The position numbers and the translations under genes are program-made. The notes under the pieces are model-generated. The model made no database searches. It was not told the DNA's origin and saw only the letters and a list, made by a program, of their open reading frames with translations. From assembly GCF_024178165.1 (NCBI RefSeq), contig NZ_JAMZIE010000002.1, positions 186,001 to 250,000 on the forward strand: a DNA stretch of 64,000 nt, given 5' to 3'. Origin of the DNA: Halohasta salina (lineage in GTDB: Archaea; Halobacteriota; Halobacteria; Halobacteriales; Haloferacaceae). This document shows positions 33,957-43,132 of this stretch, piece after piece (position 1 is the first letter of the stretch; the number at the start of each line of letters is the position of its first letter).

Positions 33957-35372
33957 TTAGTCGTCGCCTCCGTCGGCCAGTTCGTCGGCGATCCCGGTGT
34001 AGCCGGTCGGGGTGAGCGCGAGCAGTTCCTCGCGGACCGACTCCGCGACGTCTAGCGACTCGAACAGTTCGTAGAAGTCCTCGATCGTCACCTGCTTGCC
34101 CCGGGTGAGGGCTTTGACTCGCTCGTAGGCCTCTGTGTCGCCCTCTCGTCGGAGGATCGTCTGAACGGCTTCGCCGATGATTTCCGGCGTCGACTCCAAC
34201 TCCTCGGTCATCACCTGTTCGTTGGGAACGATCTTGTCAAGCCCGGTGGCAGCCTTCTTGTAACCGATCAGGCAGTGGCCGAACGCCGCGCCGATGTTGC
34301 GTTTGACCGTCGAATCCGACAGATCACGCTGGAGCCGAGAGGTCGTGATGTAGTCGGCGAGGAAGGTGAGATCCGAGTTGGCCTTCGAGAGGTTGCCCTC
34401 GCTGTTTTCGAAATCGATCGGATTGACTTTGTGGGGCATCGTCGAGGAACCGGTCTCGCCGTCGACAGTCTGCTGGCCGAGGTACCGATCCGAGATGTAG
34501 AGCCACATATCCCGATCCATATCTGTTAGAACGTTATTGACGCCGCGCAGGGCGTCGAAAACGGCCGCGAGATCGTCACAGGGATTGACCTGTGTGGTGA
34601 GGTCGGTGTGATCGAGGCCGAGATCGGTGACAAAGGAGCGCGAGAAAGCTGGCCAGTCGACGTCCGGGTAGGCGGCGTGGTGGGCCGCGTAGGTGCCCGA
34701 CGCGCCCGCAAGCTTGCCCGACAGATCCTCGGCTGTAGCCTGCAGACGGGCGACCGCCTTGCCGAGCCGCGAGGCGTAGACGGCCATCTCCTTGCCGAAG
34801 GTGGTCGGCGTCGCGGGCTGGCCGTGGGTCCGGGCGAGCATCGAGAGATCGCCGTGTTCGTGGGCGAGGTCGACCAGTTCGTCACGAAGCGCCTGCAGTT
34901 CGGGGATCAGCACGTCTTCGACGGCAGGCTTCACGAGGAGTCGGTGGGCGAGGTTGTTGACGTCCTCGCTGGTCAGCCCGAAGTGGATCCACGGGTAGAG
35001 GCGCTCGGCATCGTCGACCGCGTCGGCCTCTGCCAGTCGGATGCGAAGGAAGTACTCGACGGCTTTTACGTCGTGGTTCGTCGCCGAATACCCATCTGCG
35101 CCGTCGACTTCGAGTTCCTTGATCAGGCGGGCGTCGTCGGCGTCGAAGTCCTCGTAGGTCGCTCGCAGGGTGGTCGACTCGGCGTCGGTGAGGTCGATCG
35201 GGACCACATTGAGGCCGGCCAGCGCGAGCAGATAGTCGGCTTCGACCTGCACGCGAGCACGCATGAGGCCGGACTCGCTGGCATAGGGGCTGAGCGGGGC
35301 CGTCCGCCGGGCGTACCGCCCGTCGAGCGGCGAGACCGCCGCCAGCGGGTCGGATCGTGGGAGTTCGGTCAT
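33957..35372 (-). CDS. purB: Adenylosuccinate lyase
   Basis: A 471-residue fumarase/aspartase-superfamily enzyme acting twice in purine synthesis (SAICAR to AICAR, adenylosuccinate to AMP). The signature GSSTMPHKVNPIDFENSEGN carries the catalytic serine loop; ARTHGQPATPTTFGKE and FGLTSEDVNNLAH are the other conserved regions with the catalytic histidine. It is divergent from the PurN/AICAR fusion that uses its product, so two successive steps sit back to back. Confidence 0.97.
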   Translation of the reverse strand: MTELPRSDPLAAVSPLDGRYARRTAPLSPYASESGLMRARVQVEADYLLALAGLNVVPIDLTDAESTTLRATYEDFDADDARLIKELEVDGADGYSATNHDVKAVEYFLRIRLAEADAVDDAERLYPWIHFGLTSEDVNNLAHRLLVKPAVEDVLIPELQALRDELVDLAHEHGDLSMLARTHGQPATPTTFGKEMAVYASRLGKAVARLQATAEDLSGKLAGASGTYAAHHAAYPDVDWPAFSRSFVTDLGLDHTDLTTQVNPCDDLAAVFDALRGVNNVLTDMDRDMWLYISDRYLGQQTVDGETGSSTMPHKVNPIDFENSEGNLSKANSDLTFLADYITTSRLQRDLSDSTVKRNIGAAFGHCLIGYKKAATGLDKIVPNEQVMTEELESTPEIIGEAVQTILRREGDTEAYERVKALTRGKQVTIEDFYELFESLDVAESVREELLALTPTGYTGIADELADGGDD

Positions 35373-35538
35373 ACCCGATGTGGTGGCGGTGCTCGCAAAA
35401 GAATGTCGAAAGAAAAACCCGCAGTCCCGTGCATACTTTTCGGCGTGCGGCGACGATCTACCGTCTATCTATCCACAAACGTGTATTCGACTCGAAGTCG
35501 ACCGCAACTGTTTTTCGGTCGCCGTGGGTGGCCCACGT

Positions 35539-37122
35539 ATGGTCAAAATCGCCGGTTTAGCCAGCAATCGCGGCCGAAACCTGCTGCATATCGCCGACCG
35601 CGCCCCGGGCGGTGCGGAGCTGTCGATCGTTTTGACGAACGAGGACGGCGCCCCCGTGATCGAAGGTGCCTCCGAGCGCGGGATCCCGACCGAGGTCGTC
35701 GCCCGCGAGGACGGCGAGTCGCGTGAGTCCCACGAGCAGCGCATCCTAGATACCCTCGACAGCTACGACTTCGACATCGTCTGTCTCGACGGTTACATGC
35801 GAGTCCTGACCGAGGAGTTCGTCGACAACGCCCCCACGACGCTCAACATCCACCCCTCCCTACTCCCGGCGTTCCCCGGCATGGACGCCCACGAGCAGGT
35901 GCTGGAGTCCGGTGTCCGAATGACCGGCTGTACGGTCCACGTCGTCACCGAGGAGGTCGACGCTGGACCGATCGTCACCCAAGAGGCCGTCCCGGTCTAC
36001 GAGGACGACGAAGCCGACGACCTCAAAAGCCGGGTGCTCTACGAGGCCGAGTTCACGGCGTATCCGCGAGCGGTCCGGTGGTTCGCCGAGGATCGGGTGA
36101 CGGTCGACCACGAGGCCGAAACGGTCGCAATCGACGGTGACACCGGCGGTGACTTTCCGCAGCGTCGACTCGTCTCCGACGACTTGGCCGACACGCTCCG
36201 ATACGGCGAGAACCCCCATCAAGATGCGGCAGTCTACGCCGACGCCACCTGCGAGGAGGCGAGTGTCGTCTCCGCGCCGCAGCTCAACGAGGGCGCGAAG
36301 GCGCTATCGTACAACAACTACAATGACGCCGACGGCGCGCTGAATCTCATCAAGGAGTTCGACGAGCCCGCCGCCGCAGTGATCAAGCACACCAACCCCG
36401 CGGGCTGTGCGACCGCCGACTCGATCGCCGAGGCCTACGACAAGGCGCTGCGGACCGACGCCAAAAGCGCCTTCGGCGGCATCGTCGCGCTCAACCGCGA
36501 GTGTGACGCCGAGACCGCCGAGCAGGTCGTCGACTCATTCAAGGAGGTCGTCGTCGCCCCCGGCTACACCGACGCCGCCCTCGACGTGCTCACCGATAAA
36601 AAGAACCTCCGCGTGCTCGACGTAGGCGAACTCGGCGAGGTTAGCGAGCGCCTAACTGAAAAACCACTTGTCGGTGGACGGCTCGTCCAAGAGCGCGATC
36701 TCGGCGATCCCGCGATCGAGGACTTCGAAGTCGTCACCGAACGCGAGCCGACCGACGAGGAACTGGAGACGATGAAATTCGCGTGGCAGACGCTCAAACA
36801 CGTCAAATCAAACGGGATCATCTTCGCCGACGGCACCGAGACGGTGGGCCTCGGCGTCGGACAGGTCTCGCGTGTCGACGCCGTCGAGCTCGCGGCCAAA
36901 AAGGCCGAGCGTGACGCCGACGGCAAAACCGCGGAGGGTGCGGTGATGGGATCGGACGCCTTCTTCCCGTTCCCGGACGGGATCGAGGCCGCCGCCGAAG
37001 CAGGTATCGAGGCCGTGATCCAGCCCGGCGGCTCGGTGAACGACGAGGACGTGATCGAGGCCGCCGACGAACACGGGATGGCGATGGTGTTCACCGGGAT
37101 GCGGTGTTTCCGGCATGACTGA
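35539..37122 (+). CDS. purH: Fused GAR-transformylase-like (PurN) and AICAR-transformylase (PurH C-terminal) protein
   Basis: A 527-residue fusion. Residues 1 to about 190 are a PurN-type formyltransferase domain (IAGLASNRGRNLL, LNIHPSLLPAFPG with the N-x-H catalytic pair, GCTVHVVTEEVDAGPI). Residues about 205-527 are the AICAR transformylase domain of PurH (LRYGENPHQDAAVY, IKHTNPAGCA, AFGGIVALNRE, GSDAFFPFPDG, IQPGGSVNDEDVI). The MGS-like IMP cyclohydrolase half of bacterial PurH is absent; archaea use PurO for that step. The gene may thus do both folate-dependent formyl transfers. A TATA-like TGTTTTTCGG lies about 28 bp before ATG 35539. Confidence 0.92.
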   Translation: MVKIAGLASNRGRNLLHIADRAPGGAELSIVLTNEDGAPVIEGASERGIPTEVVAREDGESRESHEQRILDTLDSYDFDIVCLDGYMRVLTEEFVDNAPTTLNIHPSLLPAFPGMDAHEQVLESGVRMTGCTVHVVTEEVDAGPIVTQEAVPVYEDDEADDLKSRVLYEAEFTAYPRAVRWFAEDRVTVDHEAETVAIDGDTGGDFPQRRLVSDDLADTLRYGENPHQDAAVYADATCEEASVVSAPQLNEGAKALSYNNYNDADGALNLIKEFDEPAAAVIKHTNPAGCATADSIAEAYDKALRTDAKSAFGGIVALNRECDAETAEQVVDSFKEVVVAPGYTDAALDVLTDKKNLRVLDVGELGEVSERLTEKPLVGGRLVQERDLGDPAIEDFEVVTEREPTDEELETMKFAWQTLKHVKSNGIIFADGTETVGLGVGQVSRVDAVELAAKKAERDADGKTAEGAVMGSDAFFPFPDGIEAAAEAGIEAVIQPGGSVNDEDVIEAADEHGMAMVFTGMRCFRHD

Positions 37123-37352
37123 ACAGAGTGAGGGAATGCCGGAAATCAGCGAACGAGCGTAGCGAGTTCGCGCGATTTTAGACACGATTGAGTGGAACGA
37201 AGGAGTGTCTAAAGCCAGTGAGTGAAATCACGCATTTCCAAGAAGCAGCCGCCAGTGGTCGACTTCCATTTATAAATAGCTGATACAGCCGTAGGTGAGT
37301 CCAGTAGTCGACGACTACTTATAAACAACCGACAGAAAGTAGTTCAGCCCGT
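37123..37352. other. Structured intergenic region between convergent genes
   Basis: A 230-bp region after the purine fusion gene and after the permease gene, which face each other. It holds three hairpins: GCGAAC/GTTCGC (37149-37154, 37166-37171), a perfect nine-base TTTAGACAC/GTGTCTAAA (37177-37185, 37205-37213), and a short GTGA/TCAC near 37220-37235. After these come two TATA-like boxes in similar 35-bp contexts: TTTATAAATA (37269-37278) and CTTATAAACA (37318-37327). It may hold a terminator and a small RNA. No protein frame is supported. Confidence 0.55.
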
Positions 37353-38900
37353 TCAGTCGTCGCCCGTTTTTGGTGTTTCTCCGGAGAGATACCGGTCGTG
37401 GACGGCCTCGAAGTCTTCATCGTCTTCGGTGAGGTCTTCCCACGCGGTCAACCCACGGCCTTCGGGGGTTCCTGGAATCGTGAGATCCAGCAGGAAGCCG
37501 ATTATCCCGCCGACCGCGATGCCGGTCGTGCCGACGACGAACACGGTCTGCGCGACGAGTTCGGTCCCGAGAACGACACCCGCGACGGGCACCTCCGCGA
37601 GCAGTGCTTGGATGGCCGCAGCCCCCGAATCACCGGCCAGATTCGAGACGTACGAGGGGATCGACAGCCCGCTGAGTAGGGTAATGCCGATGATGAACAC
37701 GTTGCGGTTCTCGTTGAGGTCGACGTACTGGAGCTGTGAGAGCCCGACACCGATGATCTGGGCGAACATCACGAGAAAGAGGCCGCCGACGATGGGGCTC
37801 GGGATCGTCGTCACGAGGCCACCGACGACGCCGAGATAGCCCGCAATGAGCATGACAACCGCACCGACCTGGACGACGTAGCGGGAGGCCACACCCGTAA
37901 TCCCGATCGCGCCGATGTTCTCGGAGTAAGAGGTCGAGCCGTTGCCGGTGCCCATGAGCCCGGCGAAGACGTTGCCGATCCCCTCCATGCCGAGGCCGTG
38001 GTTGATCCGCTGGGCGCTCGGGGCCTTCTCGCCGGAGATCCGGGCGACGGCGTAGTAGTCACCGAAGCTCTCGATCATCGAGGCGACGACGCCCGCGAAG
38101 ATACCGACGATGAACGCCGGGGTGAACTGCGGCATGCCCCACTGCAATGGGACGATCGGCTGGAGCAGGCTCGTCTCGGTGGCCCGGCTGAGGTCGACGA
38201 ACGCGCTTGAATCCGAGGGGATGATTCCCGTTACCGAAAGCACGGCGGCGATGAGCCACGCGCTGGCCAACCCGAGCAGGACTGGATACAGTTTAAATAT
38301 CCGGCTGGTCTCGCTGAGATACTGCGAGAAGCCGATGATCAACAGGAGTGTGAGCCCGAAGAGCCAGAGGCTCTGCATGCTGGGATCGGTGATCTGTGGC
38401 ACGTCGAACAGGGCCAGTCCGATGAGCGCGATGATCGGTGCGATGACGACAGGGCTCAGAAACCGTTTGAGATAGCCGAACAGCCCTAGATAGCCGATGA
38501 GTATCTGGAGCGCGCCCGCGACGATCATCGCACCCTGGAGTTCGACGATCATCGTCTCCCAGCCGCCGCCGGAGGAGGCGACGACGCCAACGATGGCCAG
38601 CGCGGGTGCGAGGATCGCAAAACTGGCCCCCTGAACCAGTGGATAGCGGTTGCCGATCGTGGTCTGGGCGAGCGTGGCGATCCCCGAAACGACGAAGAAG
38701 GTGCCGACGAGCCGCGCAGTCGCGTCGGCTGGCATCCCCATCGCGCCCGCCAACACGAGCGGGACGGCGATGTTCGACCCGATCATCGTCAGATAATGCT
38801 GGAGCCCCAGCGCTATCGACTGACCCGTTGGTGGTTTCTCCTCGATTCCGTACTCGACCATCTGCCCGTCCGTCGACTGGTGGTCCGATTGATTGTTCAC
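37353..38900 (-). CDS. Uracil/xanthine permease (NCS2 family)
   Basis: A 515-residue nucleobase transporter with about 12-14 membrane segments. NCS2 motifs: GLQHYLTMIGSNIAVPLVLAGAMG near the N-terminus, VQGASFAILAP in TM3, ARISGEKAPSAQRINHGLGMEGIGNVFAGLMGTGNGSTSYSENIGAIGITGVASR in the TM8-9 region (split here only for identity), where the acidic residue positions contact the base. The substrate could be uracil, xanthine or uric acid. The start is GTG 38900 or ATG 38861 (MVEYGIEEKPP); the latter gives a typical NCS2 start. A TATA-like TTAATAAAAG (minus, about 38988-38998) implies a leader of at least 65 nt. Confidence 0.93.
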   Translation of the reverse strand: MNNQSDHQSTDGQMVEYGIEEKPPTGQSIALGLQHYLTMIGSNIAVPLVLAGAMGMPADATARLVGTFFVVSGIATLAQTTIGNRYPLVQGASFAILAPALAIVGVVASSGGGWETMIVELQGAMIVAGALQILIGYLGLFGYLKRFLSPVVIAPIIALIGLALFDVPQITDPSMQSLWLFGLTLLLIIGFSQYLSETSRIFKLYPVLLGLASAWLIAAVLSVTGIIPSDSSAFVDLSRATETSLLQPIVPLQWGMPQFTPAFIVGIFAGVVASMIESFGDYYAVARISGEKAPSAQRINHGLGMEGIGNVFAGLMGTGNGSTSYSENIGAIGITGVASRYVVQVGAVVMLIAGYLGVVGGLVTTIPSPIVGGLFLVMFAQIIGVGLSQLQYVDLNENRNVFIIGITLLSGLSIPSYVSNLAGDSGAAAIQALLAEVPVAGVVLGTELVAQTVFVVGTTGIAVGGIIGFLLDLTIPGTPEGRGLTAWEDLTEDDEDFEAVHDRYLSGETPKTGDD

Positions 38901-39101
38901 GGTGGCGTACCCATTAGGTTCAGTGATGTGACGACCGGTCGACTCGCCACTAACACTGTCTTGCTATTCGTTCTCGGAGTAGAGTACTTTTATTAATCGC
39001 TTTACGATCCGGCAGTAGGACTCCAGAAATGTGACGTTAGCAAGAAATACGGGTCGGAGCGTGCGAGACGGGCGGCAGCCGGCAGCGGCTGGCGTCGGCC
39101 C

Positions 39102-39455
39102 TTACGCACCGGGCACGCCGAACGCACCGATCCCGAGGCCGAGGACGGTGTTGACGACGAACAGGATGAGGAGCGCCGAAATCCACGCCCCGGCACCGAT
39201 GATCGCGGCCTTCGTCCAGCCGCCGGGGTACCGCCAGTTGATGACGCCGACCCAGACGACCAGCGCGATCACGGGGCCGAAAAGCGGAATCCACGCGGTA
39301 AATGCCCAGCCGACCGCGCCGAGAACCGCTGTCACGACCGCGCGGCCGTAGTCGTCGACATCGACGAGGACTCGCGCACTGAGGTAGATGGCAAGGCCGC
39401 CGATGAGGAGGGCAATAACAAAGGCAACAATTGAACCAACGAATGGGATTGGCAT
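39102..39455 (-). CDS. Membrane protein of 117 aa, unknown
   Basis: A very hydrophobic protein with four segments: from IPFVGSIVAFVIALLIG, a second after LVDVDDYGRAVVTAV, a third at LFGPVIALVVWVGVINW, and a fourth at IIGAGAWISALLILFVV. Charged residues are few (DVDDYGR, WRYPGGWTK). Similar proteins are widespread in haloarchaea (from memory) without assigned function. It is 108 bp downstream of the sucD stop, on the same strand. Confidence 0.7.
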   Translation of the reverse strand: MPIPFVGSIVAFVIALLIGGLAIYLSARVLVDVDDYGRAVVTAVLGAVGWAFTAWIPLFGPVIALVVWVGVINWRYPGGWTKAAIIGAGAWISALLILFVVNTVLGLGIGAFGVPGA

Positions 39456-39563
39456 ACCTACCGAACGTCCGCTGGCGGGGAATAGTTGACGTGTATCGGA
39501 TAGCTACGAGCAGGCGGTCCGATCAGGGCGAAACGGTGGTCGACAGCGTCCGAAGGATACCGG

Positions 39564-40433
39564 CTACAGGAAGTCTTCGATCGCGTCGGCGACTTCCTCG
39601 GGGGTGTCGCCGACCGGGACGCCGGCGTTGTTGAGCGCGTCGATCTTCGATTCGGCCGTTCCCGTCCCGGAGCCGGAGACGATGGCTCCGGCGTGGCCCA
39701 TCCGCTTGCCCGGCGGGGCGGTCCGGCCGGCGATGAAGCCCGCGACCGGCGTGTCCATGTTTTCGGCGATATACTTTGCTGCTTGCTCTTCGTCTTCGCC
39801 ACCGATCTCACCGCACATCACGACCGCGTCGGTGTCGGTGTCGGCCTCGAAGGCTTCGAGGGCGTCGACGAACGACGTCCCGATGATCGGGTCGCCGCCG
39901 ATACCGATCGCCGTCGTCTGGCCGATCCCGCGGTCGGTGAGGTTCGAGACGACCTGATAGGTGAGGGTCCCCGACCGGGAGACCAGACCGACGTTACCCG
40001 ATTCGAAGATGTTGCCCGGCAGGATGCCGAGTTTGGCCTCGCCCGGCGTGATAATGCCCGGACAGTTCGGGCCGATGAGGTTCGTGTCGACCTCACGGAG
40101 TCGTTTGTTGACTTTGGCCATGTCTTGGGTCGGCACGCCTTCGGTGATCGCGACGACGAGGTCGAGATCCGTATCGAGAGCCTCGAAGATCGCATCGCCC
40201 GCGAACGCCGGCGGGACGAAGACCACCGAGGCGTTGGCGTCCTCGGCTTCGACCGCCTGGTCGACGGTGTCGTAGACGGGGACGCCCTCGACCTCTTGGC
40301 CACCCTTGCCGGGCACTGCGCCCGCGACCACGTTGGTACCGTAGTCGAGCATCTGCTGGGTGTGGAACTTCCCTTCGCCGCCCGTGATACCCTGTACAAC
40401 TACTCTGGTGTCGTCGTCGACGAAAATACTCAT
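39564..40433 (-). CDS. sucD: Succinate--CoA ligase, alpha subunit
   Basis: A 289-residue alpha chain with the CoA-binding domain ([32 protein letters not shown]) and the ligase domain ([30 protein letters not shown]). The phosphohistidine lies in [10 protein letters not shown]. It makes succinyl-CoA/succinate interconversion in the citric acid cycle. It is the second gene of sucCD, the start overlapping the sucC stop by four bases (ATGA). Confidence 0.97.
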   Translation of the reverse strand: MSIFVDDDTRVVVQGITGGEGKFHTQQMLDYGTNVVAGAVPGKGGQEVEGVPVYDTVDQAVEAEDANASVVFVPPAFAGDAIFEALDTDLDLVVAITEGVPTQDMAKVNKRLREVDTNLIGPNCPGIITPGEAKLGILPGNIFESGNVGLVSRSGTLTYQVVSNLTDRGIGQTTAIGIGGDPIIGTSFVDALEAFEADTDTDAVVMCGEIGGEDEEQAAKYIAENMDTPVAGFIAGRTAPPGKRMGHAGAIVSGSGTGTAESKIDALNNAGVPVGDTPEEVADAIEDFL

Positions 40434-41575
40434 TGGGCCACCTCCGATGCGTTCTCGACTGCACGCTGCACCGCGTCCGCCAGCGTCGCTTCGACCTGCA
40501 CGAGGTCGGTGTTCAGGATCTCCATCCCCTCTTCGGCGTTGGTCCCCGCAAGGCGGACCACGACGGGTTTGGGGATCTCGTCGAACTGTTCGAGGGCTTC
40601 GTTGATCCCTTTCGCGACCTCGTCACCGCGGGTGATCCCGCCGAAGATGTTGAAGACGACGCTGTCGACGTTCTCGTCGGAGAAGACCATATCCAGCGCG
40701 TTGGCCACGCGCTCGGCTTTCGCGCCGCCACCGATATCGAGGAAGTTCGCCGGTGTGCCGCCGTAGTAGTCGACGAGATCGAGCGTGGTCATCACGAGCC
40801 CCGCGCCGTTGCCGATGATGCCCGTGTTACCCGAGAGCCGAACGTAGTCGAAGCCGTACTCGCCGGCCTTGCGTTCGAGATCGTTCTGGTAGGAGTCCTC
40901 CTCCATCTCGGCGAGGTCCGGGTGTCGGAACAGCGCGTCCTCGTCGATGTTCATCACGGCGTCCGCAGCGATCACGTCGTCGTCGCTCGTGATCATCACG
41001 GGGTTGATCTCGATGTCGCTGGCGTCGTTCGACTCGTAGAGGTCGTACAGCGTCGAGAGGATCGACGACACGTCGCGGGCGTATTCGGCGGGCACGCCGG
41101 CGTCGTAAACGACCTTCCGGGCCTGGTAGGGATGCAAGCCGAAGGCGGGGTCGATGTGTTCTTGGGCGATAGCCTCGGGGTCGTCCTCGGCGACCTGTTC
41201 GATATCGACGCCGCCCTTGGTCGAGACCATGGCGACCGGTTTGCCCGCACCGCGGTCCATCGTCACGCCGACGTAGTACTCGTCGACGAAGTCGACGCCC
41301 TGTTCGACGAGCACCTTGTCGACGGTGTAGCCTTTGAGGTCCATGCCGAGGATCGACTCGGCGGCCTCGCGGGCTTCGTCCTCACTGGTTGCGATCTCGA
41401 TCCCACCGGCCTTCCCGCGGCCGCCGACGTGGACCTGTGCCTTGATCGCTGCCGGATAGCCGATTTCGGCAACGGCGTCGAGCACGCCCTCGACACTGTC
41501 AGCAAGTTGAGATTCAGGTACTGGAATCCCTGCGTCCGCAAAGATTTCCTTTGCCTGATACTCGTGAAGTCTCAT
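40430..41575 (-). CDS. sucC: Succinate--CoA ligase, beta subunit
   Basis: A 381-residue beta chain with an ATP-grasp domain. It begins [20 protein letters not shown], has [20 protein letters not shown], and the C-terminal ligase part with [19 protein letters not shown] and [14 protein letters not shown]. It is the first gene of a two-gene operon with sucD. A TATA box (minus-strand GGATTTAAGC) is 26-35 bp upstream. Confidence 0.97.
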   Translation of the reverse strand: MRLHEYQAKEIFADAGIPVPESQLADSVEGVLDAVAEIGYPAAIKAQVHVGGRGKAGGIEIATSEDEAREAAESILGMDLKGYTVDKVLVEQGVDFVDEYYVGVTMDRGAGKPVAMVSTKGGVDIEQVAEDDPEAIAQEHIDPAFGLHPYQARKVVYDAGVPAEYARDVSSILSTLYDLYESNDASDIEINPVMITSDDDVIAADAVMNIDEDALFRHPDLAEMEEDSYQNDLERKAGEYGFDYVRLSGNTGIIGNGAGLVMTTLDLVDYYGGTPANFLDIGGGAKAERVANALDMVFSDENVDSVVFNIFGGITRGDEVAKGINEALEQFDEIPKPVVVRLAGTNAEEGMEILNTDLVQVEATLADAVQRAVENASEVAQ

Positions 41576-41600
41576 ACGTCCATACGGCGGCGTGACAGAC

Positions 41601-41610
41601 GCTTAAATCC
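41601..41610 (-). promoter_or_regulatory. TATA box for sucCD
   Basis: On the minus strand GGATTTAAGC lies 26-35 bp before ATG 41575. Confidence 0.45.
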
Positions 41611-41708
41611 CGTCGGTTTCGTGCTGTCGACGGGGTGACAGTCGGCGCGGTATGACTCTCCGGTGTCGCTGAACTGGGCCTTTGGGGCCACGGCCCGAAG
41701 AGGGCCGT

Positions 41709-42158
41709 ATGGCATCAGAGATACTGGTCCCGGTCGACGGCTCACCGCTCTCCGAGCGGGCGCTGTCGGTCGCCCTCGAAGAGCACCCTGAGTCGACGAT
41801 CCGGCTACTGCACGTCATTGACCCGACCGAACCGGGGTACAGCTACGTCTCGCTGGGCGTCGACGCCTACGACAGCCCGCGGCACGGCAGCGACGAGTGG
41901 TACGACCGCGCCGACGCCTACGCCGCGGAGTTGTTCGAAGCCGCCCGCGAGACCGCCGCCGACTACGACGCCGACCTCGCGACCGAAACGCGGGTGGGGC
42001 GACCCGACCGCGAGATCGTCCGCTACATCGAGGAGACCGATGTCGACCACGTCATCCTCGGGAGTCACGGCCGGGATCGCGAGTCCCAGACGCTGGTCGG
42101 CGGCGTCGCCGAGGCAGTCGTCTTCCGGTCGCCCGTGCGCGTGACACTCGTGAAATAG
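41709..42158 (+). CDS. Universal stress protein, single domain
   Basis: A 149-residue Usp protein: SEILVPVDGSPLSERAL at the start and LGSHGRDRESQTLVGGVAEAVV at the C-terminus, fitting G-x2-G-x9-G with the final S/T replaced by valine. Nucleotide binding is plausible. It is divergent from sucCD and convergent with a membrane protein gene (four bases between). Confidence 0.9.
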   Translation: MASEILVPVDGSPLSERALSVALEEHPESTIRLLHVIDPTEPGYSYVSLGVDAYDSPRHGSDEWYDRADAYAAELFEAARETAADYDADLATETRVGRPDREIVRYIEETDVDHVILGSHGRDRESQTLVGGVAEAVVFRSPVRVTLVK

Positions 42159-42162
42159 TGGC

Positions 42163-42447
42163 TCAGTCGGCGGTCGACCACTCGCGAAGAACGCCACCGC
42201 CCCCGACAACCACCCCAGCGACGGCGAGGAGCGCGCCGCTGGTAACCAGCGGGTTCACCGAGTGGGTATTGCAGCCGTCGGCGTACTGGATCGAAGCCCC
42301 GTCGACGCCGGCGAAGCTGTAGCTCGGGTCGTGGTCCTCGCAGAACACTTCGGTCGACCCCCAGACGAACCCGAAGGCGACCGCCGACAGCAGTGCCACC
42401 GCAAGCCCGACACCCACCAGCAGGACGCCAACACGTTCGAGGTCCAT
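42163..42447 (-). CDS. Two-span membrane protein (94 aa)
   Basis: The product starts MDLERVGVLLVGVGLAVALL. Two hydrophobic helices (about residues 7-30 and 64-84) flank an outward-facing loop with two cysteines (FCEDHDPSY and GCNTHS) that could form a disulfide. No family is recognised. Confidence 0.6.
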   Translation of the reverse strand: MDLERVGVLLVGVGLAVALLSAVAFGFVWGSTEVFCEDHDPSYSFAGVDGASIQYADGCNTHSVNPLVTSGALLAVAGVVVGGGGVLREWSTAD

Positions 42448-42486
42448 ACCCAATGCTTCGTCGGTGACACTAAATGCGCTGTGGGT

Positions 42487-42693
42487 TCAGTCGTCGACAT
42501 CGGCGTACCACCGAACGAGGCCGCATTCGGGGCAGATGTAGGCGGCGACGTCGAGGGTCTCTTTCGCACCGAGCGAGCCGAGGATGCCCTCGCGGGGTTC
42601 ATCGGTGCGGAGCCGGACTTTCTCGCGGTCGAGGGCCGTCATGGGTGTGGCGCGTTCGAGACTGACACCGCAGTCCGGACATCGGGGGGTCAT
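42487..42693 (-). CDS. Small zinc-ribbon protein (68 aa)
   Basis: The product begins MTPRCPDCGVSLERATPMTALD, and has a second pair in AYICPECGLVRWYADVDD, giving C-x2-C and C-x2-C about 49 residues apart, a zinc ribbon. Such proteins are common in haloarchaea; the function is unknown. It is in the same direction as the 42163 gene, 40 bp upstream of it. Confidence 0.7.
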   Translation of the reverse strand: MTPRCPDCGVSLERATPMTALDREKVRLRTDEPREGILGSLGAKETLDVAAYICPECGLVRWYADVDD

Positions 42694-42760
42694 GACTGGC
42701 GTGTCGGGCGGAACGAGTGTATGTCTGTGGGTAGCCCTGACCAGAGTGAAAAGAAAGGAC

Positions 42761-42768
42761 TATGTAAA
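42761..42768 (+). promoter_or_regulatory. TATA-like box for tRNA-Gln
   Basis: TATGTAAA lies 24-31 bp before the first base of the tRNA (42792), the position expected when transcription starts a few bases upstream. Confidence 0.4.
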
Positions 42769-42791
42769 TCGGTAGCCCGAGTTGTAGATGG

Positions 42792-42864
42792 AGTCCCGTG
42801 GTGTAGTGGCCAATCATATGGGCCTTTGGAGCCTATGACGGCGGTTCGAATCCGCCCGGGACTA
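42792..42864 (+). tRNA. tRNA-Gln (anticodon UUG)
   Basis: A full cloverleaf can be drawn. Acceptor stem AGTCCCG (42792-42798) pairs with CGGGACT (42857-42863), with discriminator A at 42864. The anticodon stem TGGGC/GCCTA (one G-T pair) encloses the loop CTTTGGA with anticodon TTG at 42826-42828. The T-arm is GGCGG-TTCGAAT-CCGCC. No intron and no encoded CCA are present. UUG reads CAA and, by wobble, CAG glutamine codons. Charging probably goes through GltX plus an amidotransferase. Confidence 0.95.
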
Positions 42865-42935
42865 TCTTCTGCGAGCGGAAGCGAGCAGTAGTAGCCACGA
42901 CGCGGATTCGAAGCAGGGAGCGACGGTACGGAGCG

Positions 42936-42961
42936 ACCGCGGTTCGAATCCGCCCGAACTA
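42936..42961 (+). repeat. Degenerate copy of the tRNA-Gln 3' end
   Basis: GCGGTTCGAATCCGCCCG at 42939-42956 is identical over 18 bases to 42841-42858 in the tRNA (T-arm and start of the acceptor strand). The copy continues with AACTA where the tRNA has GGACTA, and lies 98 bp downstream. No other half of a tRNA is found, so it is a fragment as left by integration or excision at tRNA genes. It also supplies the stop codon (TAG, minus strand, 42959-42961) of the 57-residue gene. Confidence 0.8.
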
Positions 42962-43132
42962 TTCGCCGTCGAAGACCTCGGTCACCTTCTCCCGCGGGAT
43001 CCAGTGGATACCGGGGTCGGCGTCGACCTTGACCCAACTCTGGTAGATTTCGACCGGCACGTCGTTGTACTCGCCCATCTGGGTCTGGACGGCCCCGGAC
43101 TCGATTCGCGTGACGAAATCCGTCTCACTCAT
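42959..43132 (-). CDS. Small soluble protein (57 aa), unknown
   Basis: The product begins MSETDFVTRIESGAVQTQMG and ends WIPREKVTEVFDGE, with a likely all-beta character (VPVEIYQSWVKVDADPGIHWIP). Third-position bias is good. The stop codon is formed by the tRNA 3' copy, so the gene's end may have been altered by whatever produced that copy. No domain is recognised. It is divergent from the methyltransferase gene. Confidence 0.6.
   Translation of the reverse strand: MSETDFVTRIESGAVQTQMGEYNDVPVEIYQSWVKVDADPGIHWIPREKVTEVFDGE

Noticed and set aside
37141-37235. The hairpins after the purine fusion gene as a simple intrinsic terminator
   Set aside because: There is no T-run after any of the stems on either strand, so a classic terminator is not supported; the region is reported as structured spacer only.
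42901-42964. A possible second tRNA after tRNA-Gln
   Set aside because: Only the T-arm and part of the 3' acceptor strand are present; no 5' acceptor, D-arm or anticodon arm can be folded.
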